A stretch of DNA of 64,000 bases from a virus. The notes under the pieces were generated by a model, which searched no databases, was not told where the DNA came from, and saw nothing but the letters and a program-made list of their open reading frames with translations. Location: positions 1 to 64,000 of the IMG/VR virus record IMGVR_UViG_3300045921_000267; one strand, written 5' to 3'. Below are positions 29,968-38,094 of the stretch, in pieces (position 1 is the first letter of the stretch; each line of letters opens with the position of its first letter). The position numbers were made by a program, and so were the translations under genes.

Positions 29968-31751
29968 CAGGATCCTCCTGAGACGCGCCCAATCGGACGC
30001 ACGAGCGAGACGGCGGTGCGACGCGACACGAGACGTGCGGTCATGTTTTGCGAGAGCACGTCGCCATCAAGCAAGACCTCCGACGATTCGATCGCTTCGA
30101 TGCGCGGGTCGGAGAGGATGGCTTCACGGAAGTTGAGAGCTGCGAGAATCACGTGGTTCAGCGTTCCCTTCGTCCCGACGCTGCGACGCACACCGATGTC
30201 AGGCAAGTAGACCGTCGAGCCGCGCTCCGTTTCGACGGTGATGAGCGTACCCTGCACCACGTTCGGGATGCCTCCGACAGTCTCGGCGTCGAGCGCACCA
30301 TGCGCAACATCCACCTTCAGGTCGAAGATGCCCGTGCGGTCGTAGAGGTCCATGTCGATCGCGAGGTCACGACCGTAGAGCAACACGTCGGCGGGCAAGT
30401 AGCCGGAGCCGACGACGGCGCCCGTGTCGCGGTCACCTGCGTCAGCGACAGGGATCAACACCTCGTCGCCCGGTCCAAGCGTTCCTGCGCCGCCTGCCTC
30501 GGTGAAGTAGGGCGGCGCGAGGTCGTTGATCACGATGATCAGTTCGGGTGGCACTCCATAGCGTTCGGCGAGGCTGCGCAGCGAGTCGGTGCGCGTGACG
30601 GTCACGCTGATCACTGCGCTGTAGTTGCCGAGGCTCAGGCCAGCATCACCTTCGCTCCCGTACGCGACGCGCGTACGTGTTCCGGCAGTCGCACCAGCAG
30701 TACCATCGAGCACGTCACGCTGCGTGATGCGTCGTTCGCCAGCGAACGCGCTCTCGATCGTGCGCACGCGGTTGTTCCAGTTCTGCTCGAAGCGATCGTG
30801 CCACGCGCAGATGCGCTCGAAGCTCGATTCGAGCTTGCGCATGTTGCGCGCCGCGTTCGCCGTTTCGTCAAGCGGTGCGAGAAGTGCAGCTTGCTCGAAG
30901 TCATCGGCGAGTTGTTCGAGCTGCGCGCAGACGTTCACTGCGAACTGGAACGGGATGTTGATGAAGCCTGCGCCCGTGCGGAGGAAGTTCGAGACTGCAT
31001 TGATCACGCTGCCTGCGTTCAGCATCACTGCTTGCAGGTTGCCGAACACGCCGCGTTGCACGTCATTCGTGAGGAAGACGTTCAAGTCGGCGAAGAAGCC
31101 GCGCGCATCGTTCAGTGCCTTGCTGATGTCACGCAACGCATCCTTGAATGCGTTTGTCTCGCTCGACACGGTACGAGGTGCAAGCACGTCATCGACGACG
31201 CCGACCGCCGCGAGCGAGATGCGGTAGTCGTAGTGCACGCGCGTACTCTTCGCGTCGCGCGGCGTGGAGAACGAGCGTGGTACGACGATCCAGTGATCAT
31301 CTTCACGCAGCGAGTGAAAGCGCATCTGCGTACGAGGTCCCTGGATGGGATCCTGCTTCAGCGCGTAGTAGCGACGGAAGAGGTTGCGAAGCAAGCGGAA
31401 GTGCTCGTTACCGGAGATGGGGTTGCCGCCCGCCTGCGCGCCCTGGTAGCTGCTCGCGCGCTTCTTCGTGAGGCCGAACGTGCCCTCGATCGTGATCTCG
31501 CGGATGATGGAACCGAACTCCTCGGTCACGACGGAGTTGCCCTGCGTCGGCGTGATCGTGAGCGCATGCGGCTCGTCGAGCGTGTAGAGGCGCGGCGCGA
31601 TGGGAAAGACGAACGTCTCGATCGCGCGCTGAGGTTCGGAGAGTTCGACCAGCTCGAAGACGTAGCCCTGCCTGAACCCGAACTCGACGTCAGAAAGCGA
31701 TGTCGGAGTCGCGCTCGGATCAACACGACCTATGGTGAATGTCTCGGCCAT
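29967..31751 (-). CDS. LysM-containing baseplate protein
   Basis: This 594-residue protein carries a LysM domain at about residues 395-445 (TRTDSLRSLAERYGVPPELI, then LGPGDEVLIPV). A beta-rich N-terminal half (SVVTEEFGSIIREITIEGTF) resembles phage tail proteins that hold the tube to the baseplate, as in T4 gp53- or P2-type systems. The C-terminal part (TERGSTVYLPDIGVRR) is again beta-rich, close to W-like baseplate components (gp25-like). LysM may fix the hub to the tube or bind peptidoglycan. The ATG at 31751 has no ribosome binding site, but a TATACT box ends eight bases upstream, so it could be nearly leaderless. Confidence 0.75.
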   Translation of the reverse strand: MAETFTIGRVDPSATPTSLSDVEFGFRQGYVFELVELSEPQRAIETFVFPIAPRLYTLDEPHALTITPTQGNSVVTEEFGSIIREITIEGTFGLTKKRASSYQGAQAGGNPISGNEHFRLLRNLFRRYYALKQDPIQGPRTQMRFHSLREDDHWIVVPRSFSTPRDAKSTRVHYDYRISLAAVGVVDDVLAPRTVSSETNAFKDALRDISKALNDARGFFADLNVFLTNDVQRGVFGNLQAVMLNAGSVINAVSNFLRTGAGFINIPFQFAVNVCAQLEQLADDFEQAALLAPLDETANAARNMRKLESSFERICAWHDRFEQNWNNRVRTIESAFAGERRITQRDVLDGTAGATAGTRTRVAYGSEGDAGLSLGNYSAVISVTVTRTDSLRSLAERYGVPPELIIVINDLAPPYFTEAGGAGTLGPGDEVLIPVADAGDRDTGAVVGSGYLPADVLLYGRDLAIDMDLYDRTGIFDLKVDVAHGALDAETVGGIPNVVQGTLITVETERGSTVYLPDIGVRRSVGTKGTLNHVILAALNFREAILSDPRIEAIESSEVLLDGDVLSQNMTARLVSRRTAVSLVRPIGRVSGGS

Positions 31752-31757
31752 CGCTGG

Positions 31758-31789
31758 CGAGTATAGCCCGCCGCGTACGAGCGCCCCAA
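31758..31789 (-). promoter_or_regulatory. Sigma-70-like promoter before the LysM baseplate gene
   Basis: TTGGGG, an 18-base spacer and TATACT are visible in the 46-base gap (31752-31797) reading leftward. The TATACT box ends eight bases before the ATG at 31751. It lacks the CATCG part of the left-arm promoter family. This is the only such pair I noticed in the tail genes. Confidence 0.4.
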
Positions 31790-31797
31790 GGTACCGA

Positions 31798-32832
31798 TCA
31801 CGACTTCTTCGTGCGCGCGAGATCCGAAAGCGCGGCGTCGAGATCGGTCTTCGCTTGCATCAACTTGCCCTGAAGTCCGGTGCCGGGTGTCTGGTACGCC
31901 GCGAGAACAGATGCGACTGTGAGTGCTCCGTTCGGAGGTGCCGGAGTCGCCGTGGCGAGCGCACTCGCGAATGCATCGATCGCGTCGATCGCACCCTTCA
32001 GTGCTGCGACTTGATCGTCGCCGAGCGGGATGCGCTGATCTGCGTTCTCGCCGAGATCGACCTTCACCTGCGAGCCGTCCTTCCACACTTCGAGCACGTC
32101 GGCACCGTCCATCTCCACCGTGAAGCGCTTTGAGTTCTTCACGCGGAAGCGAATCTGTCCGACGCTGGCGTTCGCGGTTTCGTCCACCGGGTCGTCGGTC
32201 GCGCCGACGGTCGAGATGAGCACATCGCCCTGCCCGTTGATCCGAAGCTCACTGCCCGCGTGCGAGATGAAGTATTCGTTCCGCCGTGGCGAGCCTTGCC
32301 GGTAGTCGCCTTCTTTCCACCCGAGCGATGCATCGGTGTCGTTCACGGAACCGATCACGCGCCGTCGGTTCTGGTCGTGCGAGAGCGCGCCGGTGATGAG
32401 CGGGCGATCGGGATCGCGCTCCATGAACTCGACCACGACGAGATCGCCATCGAGGTCGGAGTAGAGCGGTGCTTCGCCTTGCGAGGTGCCGCGCGATGAG
32501 CGCGTCGTGAAGTTCACCTCCGCACCCGTCGAGATCACGCGAGTGCTCGGACGCGGAATCCACGGCGCCCACGCGTTGTTGAGCCCGTGATTCATCTGCT
32601 TCACCGGCACACGCGCGAGGCGGAAGTTCGCACGTACGAGCAGTACATCACATTCGACTGCGACACCACTGCGGTTCTCATCCTCGTCGGTGACGTAGGT
32701 GTTCAGCACGATCGCGCGGTACGGCACGTCGGTCGCCATCTGCATCGGCGTCACGAACGCGCTTGGCCTCGCATCGAGGCCAGACTGGATCACCGCGCCT
32801 GAGCGCGTGCGCACTGGTCGGTTGCGTTTCAC
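31798..32832 (-). CDS. Baseplate spike protein (gpV/gp45-like)
   Basis: The 344-residue protein contains the OB-fold signature of tail spikes that puncture the outer membrane (YSDLDGDLVVVEFMERDPDR, then PLITGALSH). A beta-helix-like part follows (SHAGSELRINGQGDVLISTV, FTVEMDGADVLEVWKDG). The C-terminal 80 residues are helical. It is translated in overlap (ATGA) with the hub gene, which supports a hub-spike complex. Metal-binding tip residues are not obvious. Confidence 0.85.
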   Translation of the reverse strand: MKRNRPVRTRSGAVIQSGLDARPSAFVTPMQMATDVPYRAIVLNTYVTDEDENRSGVAVECDVLLVRANFRLARVPVKQMNHGLNNAWAPWIPRPSTRVISTGAEVNFTTRSSRGTSQGEAPLYSDLDGDLVVVEFMERDPDRPLITGALSHDQNRRRVIGSVNDTDASLGWKEGDYRQGSPRRNEYFISHAGSELRINGQGDVLISTVGATDDPVDETANASVGQIRFRVKNSKRFTVEMDGADVLEVWKDGSQVKVDLGENADQRIPLGDDQVAALKGAIDAIDAFASALATATPAPPNGALTVASVLAAYQTPGTGLQGKLMQAKTDLDAALSDLARTKKS

Positions 32833-34772
32833 GGTCGCCTTCCTCCCCGCGTCGTCGGCGGCAGTGGTTCCTCGGCACCGGGGCCCACGAGCGACGTTAG
32901 ATCGACCGTGGGATTGTCGCCGGTCGTCGGACGGTCGGGAGACGTGAGTCGGTTGCGCGGATCAAGCATGAGCGCATCCACGAGGATCTCGTTCTTCACC
33001 GCGCCACGGATCTCGTCGATCGTCACGTCGGTGTCTTCTGCGTCTTCGGGGGGCGAGACCATGCCTATGTCGCTCGCGCCGCCCGTGCGATCGACCGCGT
33101 GGACACCCGCACGGGCGGCGCCCGTGTCGGTCTCGACCACAACGGCGTCCCGCTGGACCACGTTCCCGCCCTCCGAAGGGGCCTCCAAGGCGTCTTCGGG
33201 CGGGATCGGTACGTCAGGGTCCCCCGCAGGCTGCGGAGCCGTGTCGGGGCTGCTGGAGCCCTCCGCGCCGGTATTCGGCACCGTGCCTGCGACCTCGACG
33301 TCAGAAAGGGTCGAAAGGTCCACGCCCCGGTAGTACGCGTAGACGCGATCGAGGAAGTTGTCGGCCTCGCGTTGCCCGCGCGTGACGGTGAGCGTCGTTT
33401 CGCCTTCCTGCGGGTATTGGTAGCCGTGCTCGACGCCTTCGATGTAGTAGCTCCACACCGAGCCGTCGGCACGTGTTTCGCGGAGCCTCATGCCGATGCG
33501 TGCATCGGGACGCATGCGAGAAAGCGTGATGGTTCCGCTGAACTGGTATGGTGCGACCGCATACCAATCGTGCACGAGCCTACACCAGCGGATCGCGTAC
33601 TGGATGAAACTTGGGTCGCCCTTCTTGCCCGCAGGTAGTTCGAGGTACTTCGACTGCTGCGCGTAACGTCGCACGCCATGCTTGCGCATCGAGTCGAGGT
33701 TGTAGATCGGGATACCGCCGGGTAGGCCGTTGCCCTGCTGCATGAGCGCTTGTGTCTCGGTCGGCCCAGTGCTTACGCCGTTCGGCACGACCTCCCACCA
33801 GTTGAAGCGTGATGCGCCGCCGTCGCCTTGCACGATGCGACGGCGCTTCACGTCGCCTGGTCCGATCTCGATGGTGCGCAGCGCGTTCCATCGGCGCGTA
33901 CTCTTGATCGTCGGAAACGGTCGCTCGCGCAAGTAGAACGTCGGGCGCAGCGCGTCGAGACGATCAGCGCCATCTTCGAGGTCAGGGTCGATTCCGAGAT
34001 CAACCCACATCTCGTTCAGCAAGTTGTGGCTGTATTCTTGAAGTACATCCCACAACGATCGACCCATGAGCGGATCTGGCGAGAGCAGCGTTGGATCGTT
34101 CGCGAGCCTTCCCCGCAGTCCGTCGGAGATGTTACCGAAGTTGATCCAGTCGAAGAGGTAGCGCGCGCCCGTAGGTCCGCCACGCAGCGACGAAGGAAGC
34201 ATCCATTGCTTTTCGGCCGTGCCACTGTTGCCGAGCCACATCTGCACGAGCCCACGCACGACTTCGTTCGGCGAGCCGAGCGGGAGCGAAAGATCCGCTG
34301 CCATCGCCGAATAGCTGACGTACTGCGGAATCGGAGGCCCATTCGCGGGCCAGAAGTTCACGAAGAGTTCGAGATGGTCAAAGCACTTGCCAAAGTCGCG
34401 CCCACTGACCGTGTAGGTCACGACCTGCGCACCATCGGGTCCGCGCGAGACCTCTTCCGTGATCGAGTCCACGAGCCCGATCATCAGGTCGTAAACCGAC
34501 CCATTGATGCGCACCTGCACGCGGACCCACACGTCTTCGGGATCGGCATACTGCGAGAGCAGCGGCGGCTGACCAGGCGGCACCTTGATCGAAAGCGACC
34601 AGGTACCCGCGGCATCGCCGAACTGCTTGTGCGTGCTCGCGGCAACGATGTAACCGAAACCACGTCGTCCTTCACCGACGACGCCATCGAAGCCTTCGTC
34701 GGAATGGAACGACGCGAGCACACGCGTGTGCTCAGCGAACGGTCCTGCACCAGTGAGCGGGCGAAGCCCCAT
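32829..34772 (-). CDS. Tail hub-like protein with acidic C-terminal extension
   Basis: The 647-residue protein lies where contractile phages encode the hub (gp27/gpD/gp44 type) and its beta-rich N-terminal half fits (WVRVQVRINGSVYDLMIGLV followed by DSITEEVSRGPDGAQVVTYT). The segment FSGTITLSRMRPDARIGMRL and YPQEGETTLTVTRGQREADN is typical of hub domains. From about residue 480 on it is a long disordered tail rich in Pro, Gly, Asp and Glu. The start at 34772 lies three bases after the tape measure stop with a weak site, so it is probably coupled. Confidence 0.75.
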   Translation of the reverse strand: MGLRPLTGAGPFAEHTRVLASFHSDEGFDGVVGEGRRGFGYIVAASTHKQFGDAAGTWSLSIKVPPGQPPLLSQYADPEDVWVRVQVRINGSVYDLMIGLVDSITEEVSRGPDGAQVVTYTVSGRDFGKCFDHLELFVNFWPANGPPIPQYVSYSAMAADLSLPLGSPNEVVRGLVQMWLGNSGTAEKQWMLPSSLRGGPTGARYLFDWINFGNISDGLRGRLANDPTLLSPDPLMGRSLWDVLQEYSHNLLNEMWVDLGIDPDLEDGADRLDALRPTFYLRERPFPTIKSTRRWNALRTIEIGPGDVKRRRIVQGDGGASRFNWWEVVPNGVSTGPTETQALMQQGNGLPGGIPIYNLDSMRKHGVRRYAQQSKYLELPAGKKGDPSFIQYAIRWCRLVHDWYAVAPYQFSGTITLSRMRPDARIGMRLRETRADGSVWSYYIEGVEHGYQYPQEGETTLTVTRGQREADNFLDRVYAYYRGVDLSTLSDVEVAGTVPNTGAEGSSSPDTAPQPAGDPDVPIPPEDALEAPSEGGNVVQRDAVVVETDTGAARAGVHAVDRTGGASDIGMVSPPEDAEDTDVTIDEIRGAVKNEILVDALMLDPRNRLTSPDRPTTGDNPTVDLTSLVGPGAEEPLPPTTRGGRRP

Positions 34773-34775
34773 ACG

Positions 34776-36722
34776 TCACCGCCCAGCCGTGATGTTGACC
34801 TCATCGAGCACAATCACGCGCGTCGTCGTCTCGACACGCGCAGCACCTCCACCTGGAAGCGGAATGTCGGCTGCGTCGGTCGATTCGGCGCCTGCGAACC
34901 CTCGACGTGCGGCCCCTCGATCGATCGCACGAGCGGCCTCTTGCCGGAGAGAGCGCACCGTCTCGCCCTCAGGATCGGCGCCTGCGAACTCCAGCACGGA
35001 TGCCGCCGACTCGTTTAGCGCCCACGAGGCAGCGTCAAGTGCATCCATCGCAAGATCACCAGCGCTCATCGGAGCGCCGTTCTCGCCCGTCGGCAGTCCG
35101 ACTGCATCCGAGATGGCGCGCCGTAGTTGATCGGGTAGGCCCGAGATCACTTCGGAGAGTCGCGACATGGCGTGTTCGAGCATGCCCATCACGCCACCCT
35201 CCTGGAATGCGTTGAAGAGCCCTCGCACCTCTCGCATGACGCCCTGCGCGAAGCCCTGCACCATCGGTTGGAAGAAGCGGATCATCTGAAGTTCGAGACC
35301 GCGATACTGCGCGACCGTGCCCGCCATGCCGGCGCCGATGCCCGCGCGGTTCGCTTCGTAGCCTGCTTCCATCTGCGCGGTGCCGAGTGGGCCGCTGATC
35401 TGCGAGCGCTGGCGCGCAAGGAAGTCTTGCACGAGCGCGTCACCGTCGCCCGTCGCGCCGGTCATGTTCGCGAGGTCGTCGTCGCTCATGTTCGCAAGTT
35501 GGTGCGCTTGCTCGCGCGAGATGTTGATCCCCAAGCGCTGGAACTGCGTGCGCAGCATGGTCTCGAAGCCACGCGTGCCGCGGAAGCGCGAGAGCGATCC
35601 CATCACCGCGCGAAACGCCTCGACGGGGTTGCTTTCGATCGCGCGCGCCGCGGTCTCGTAGTCCTCGCCGTGCGTCGTCATGCGATGTCGAATCGCGAGC
35701 GCGGACATGGCACTCTCGCGGTCGGCTGCGCCCGCAAAGCCGCTCGTGATCGACTGCGCCGCCTGCACGCCGGCTTCGCCGGCGAAAGCCCCTCCCATCA
35801 GTCCGAGTCCGCGCATGAGCGAAAGCGTCTCGCTCACGTTCAGCATGATGCCTTGTGAACGCATCTGCGTGACGCTTGCGCCGATCTGCTGGAGCGCCTC
35901 ACCGATCCGCGCCTCACGGAGACCTGCCGAGATCCCGGCCGCGACACCTTCGGTGATGATCGTGCTCGCCTGCTCTTCCGCGTCGAGATCCACACCTCCC
36001 GTACCTGCGAGCACAGAGTTCACGAGCGCCCCGGAGGCTCCGAGGTCGATGCCTCCGAACGTCTGCATGCGCAGCGCGTCCGGTGCGATGCTGCGCAGCA
36101 AGTGCCCACGGACACCACCACTCTGCGCAAGCTGCGCCAGCATACCAGGCAGCTCGGTCGGGCCGATACCAAGGCGCACGCCCGTACCTGCGAGCCCGCT
36201 GTAGTCCCCGATGCCAGTCGCGCCGAACGCGCGCGTGCGAGCGATCTGCTGCGCGGCGAACGACTGGTAGAAGTTCATCGCGCCGCCGACCGCACCAGCG
36301 AAGGCGGGACCGATGACCGGGATCGCGGAGAGCATCTGCGGCAGGAAGCCCTCGCGGTACGGCATCTGCCCCGCGAGTTGGTTGCCACGCATCATGACGT
36401 GCGCGCCGAGTGTGCCTGCGAACGAGCCCTGCGCGCTGCCTGCGCGCGTCTGGTCGCGCATGCGTCGCTCTTCCTCGCGGCGCCTTCGGTCGTCCTCACG
36501 AGCGCGCGTCGAAGCTCGACGAGCTTGCTCGTCGAGCAGCTTGCCGAGCTTCGTCTGCTGTTCGACCATCTTCATGAGCGCAGCGGTCGAACGCTCCATG
36601 CTTTTCTCGAAGGCTTCGGCGACCTTCGGGTTGAGCGCTCGCTCCATCGTCGGAGCGAGCTGCCGGAGACCGCGATCGTCTACGCCGATCTCCAGTACGG
36701 TGCGATGTCGCGTCTCCGGCAT
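34776..36722 (-). CDS. Tail tape measure protein
   Basis: This 648-residue protein stands between the tail chaperones and the hub, the canonical site of the tape measure. It has an N-terminal coiled coil (ERALNPKVAEAFEKSMERST and a run of Arg/Glu), a Gly/Ala-rich hydrophobic middle (SAIPVIGPAFAGAVGGAMNF), long helical repeats and a C-terminal helix. Tape measure length sets tail length; at about 1.5 Angstrom per residue this would predict a tail near 100 nm, if the whole protein is extended. The start MPETRHRTVLEIGVDD has a weak site and follows the chaperone stop by four bases. Confidence 0.85.
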   Translation of the reverse strand: MPETRHRTVLEIGVDDRGLRQLAPTMERALNPKVAEAFEKSMERSTAALMKMVEQQTKLGKLLDEQARRASTRAREDDRRRREEERRMRDQTRAGSAQGSFAGTLGAHVMMRGNQLAGQMPYREGFLPQMLSAIPVIGPAFAGAVGGAMNFYQSFAAQQIARTRAFGATGIGDYSGLAGTGVRLGIGPTELPGMLAQLAQSGGVRGHLLRSIAPDALRMQTFGGIDLGASGALVNSVLAGTGGVDLDAEEQASTIITEGVAAGISAGLREARIGEALQQIGASVTQMRSQGIMLNVSETLSLMRGLGLMGGAFAGEAGVQAAQSITSGFAGAADRESAMSALAIRHRMTTHGEDYETAARAIESNPVEAFRAVMGSLSRFRGTRGFETMLRTQFQRLGINISREQAHQLANMSDDDLANMTGATGDGDALVQDFLARQRSQISGPLGTAQMEAGYEANRAGIGAGMAGTVAQYRGLELQMIRFFQPMVQGFAQGVMREVRGLFNAFQEGGVMGMLEHAMSRLSEVISGLPDQLRRAISDAVGLPTGENGAPMSAGDLAMDALDAASWALNESAASVLEFAGADPEGETVRSLRQEAARAIDRGAARRGFAGAESTDAADIPLPGGGAARVETTTRVIVLDEVNITAGR

Positions 36723-36725
36723 GCT

Positions 36726-37506
36726 TCAGCCTCGCTTCACGGTCACGGGTCGTCTTGGTAGATCGCGAAGAGGGTCCGTCTCCATCAACTCGATCGCGTC
36801 GAACTCGGGGTCGCCCGTGAGGTGCGGGCCTGCGAGAGCTTCTGCTTCTTCGCCACGGATCTCCTTCACCTCAGGAGGTCGCTCGATGCCTGCACGGTCC
36901 TCCGCTGCGCGTTTGATGCGTTCAGCCTTCTCCGCCCTGAGCGCCTCGACGAGCAGCACTTGCCGAAGCGCTTCGTGCAGAGTCAGTCCGGTGAACCGTT
37001 CGTCGCTCGACGGGAGCCTGAAGGTCTCCATCCACATCGCTTCGATCAGGAGCGGAGTGCTCGTCCGAAGCCTCTCGCGCATCTGCTGAAGCGTTGGAAT
37101 CCGGCTCGCCGCGAAATCGACGGGCGTACGCCGTCGCCTCCGAGTAAAGCGCCACGATGGGCGTCACGTCGTAGAACTCCAGCGGCTTCCACCACTTCGG
37201 AAGCCGCTCGCCCTTGTCGCCCTTCTGGATCGTGACGTCGAGGTACGCGATCATCTCGGCCAGCATGATCGCGTTCGTGTCGTTCACGACCGAAACCGGA
37301 AGGAGCAGCGACTTGCGACGCCCGATTTCGATCTCGTCCTTCATCGTGGGCACCTTGAAGACGAAGGCGCCCTGGTAGTGGATGCCGCGCTTGTCGGTGC
37401 AGTCGATCTTCAGTGTCGTGATCGGCGGAAGCTCTTCACCCGTAGGCTCGGAAGCTTCGCGCTCGTCTTCGAAAAGCTCGTGATCGTCAGCCAGCTTGTT
37501 TCGCAT
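36726..37506 (-). CDS. Long tail assembly chaperone made by +1 (or -2) frameshift
   Basis: The short product's frame (from ATG 37506) reads sensibly to about 37130 (YDVTPIVALYSEATAYA). After that only the +1 frame is protein-like (TPVDFAASRIPTLQQMRERL, then MWMETFRLPSSDERFTGL) and stays open to 36726, giving a fused product of about 259 residues. The +1 frame has a stop at about 37160, so the shift must happen between there and about 37110. This is the gpG/gpGT type of overlap seen before tape measure genes, although many phages use a -1 shift. The downstream frame has no ribosome binding site of its own, which supports the shift. The exact slippery site cannot be fixed by eye. Confidence 0.65.
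36922..37506 (-). CDS. Short tail assembly chaperone (unshifted product)
   Basis: The unshifted frame gives 194 residues starting MRNKLADDHELFEDEREASE. The first 125 residues form a compact domain with a beta part (THYQG-like GIHYQGAFVFKVPTMKDEIE) and the helical part (NAIMLAEMIAYLDVTIQKGD). The remainder after the shift window is an Arg/Ser-rich run that is probably the normal short end of the gpG-type chaperone or simply out-of-frame sequence. Such chaperones bind the tape measure during tube assembly. GAGGAGGCAAG precedes the ATG. Confidence 0.75.
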   Translation of the reverse strand: MRNKLADDHELFEDEREASEPTGEELPPITTLKIDCTDKRGIHYQGAFVFKVPTMKDEIEIGRRKSLLLPVSVVNDTNAIMLAEMIAYLDVTIQKGDKGERLPKWWKPLEFYDVTPIVALYSEATAYARRFRGEPDSNASADAREASDEHSAPDRSDVDGDLQAPVERRTVHRTDSARSASASAARRGAQGGEG

Positions 37507-37551
37507 CTTGCCTCCTCTCGTCGTCAGGCATGACCATCATAGCGCAAAAGC

Positions 37552-37584
37552 AGAGAGCCCGACACCGCGAGGATGCCGGGCTCT
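37552..37584 (-). terminator. Terminator after tail tube gene
   Basis: GAGAGCCCG (37552-37560) pairs perfectly with CGGGCTCTC (37576-37584), and reading leftward the stem is followed by TGCTTTTGCGC. It lies between the tube gene and the chaperones and would lower chaperone expression relative to tube and sheath. A TATGAT box just beyond it (37536-37541) may restart transcription for the chaperone-tape measure genes. Confidence 0.75.
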
Positions 37585-37634
37585 CGGTCGCGTATGCGGC
37601 GCAGCGCGTGATCGCTCGTTCGAGCGCACGCCGT

Positions 37635-38069
37635 TCAGGCGATCTCGCTCTCGTCGCGGACGCGGATGCACACGAAGTCCACGTCGGTCATGACGATCCC
37701 GCGCGCGGGGACCGCCTTGCTGTAGCGCTGCGCCTTCACGCGTTCGACGTTCGCGAGCACAGTGCCAGTCGCGCGGTCAAGCAGAGTCGCTGTCATCTCG
37801 GGCGCGTCGAGGATGTCTTCAAGACGCGGGAAGATCCTCACACCGTCGCGCAGCTTGATCGGGTTCGTGATGACCCGAACGAACTGCGCCGAAAGCGAGC
37901 AGCGGTAGCCCGTCGGCACGAACTCGGCGGTTTCGAACTGATCCAGCGGATCGACGGGATCCTGCTGGATCTCTTCCGAGAGCGAGACGTTGGTCGCGTA
38001 CATCACCTTGACGCCTTCGATCAGGAAGATCGCTCGGGCGCCGCTCAGAACCAATCCTCTTCCAGCCAT
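37635..38069 (-). CDS. Tail tube protein
   Basis: The 144-residue protein lies right after the sheath gene and has the size and beta-rich character of contractile-tail tube proteins (NVSLSEEIQQDPVDPLDQFE, GYRCSLSAQFVRVITNPIKL, RATGTVLANVERVKAQRYSK). Subunits stack in rings to form the inner tube through which DNA is injected. The ATG at 38069 follows GGAGGCAACG. It is followed by a terminator, so sheath and tube form the end of one transcript. Confidence 0.85.
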   Translation of the reverse strand: MAGRGLVLSGARAIFLIEGVKVMYATNVSLSEEIQQDPVDPLDQFETAEFVPTGYRCSLSAQFVRVITNPIKLRDGVRIFPRLEDILDAPEMTATLLDRATGTVLANVERVKAQRYSKAVPARGIVMTDVDFVCIRVRDESEIA

Positions 38070-38094
38070 CGTTGCCTCCTACGCCACTTCTCGC

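Noticed and set aside
28564-31751. Possible tRNA-like or structured RNA in the baseplate genes
   Set aside because: No cloverleaf with a CCA-ready stem could be found by eye here or elsewhere in the window; a dedicated tRNA scan would be decisive.
36726-37082. Independent 118-codon gene after the short chaperone
   Set aside because: No ribosome binding site at its ATG and sensible protein upstream of it in the same frame; a frameshift extension explains it better.
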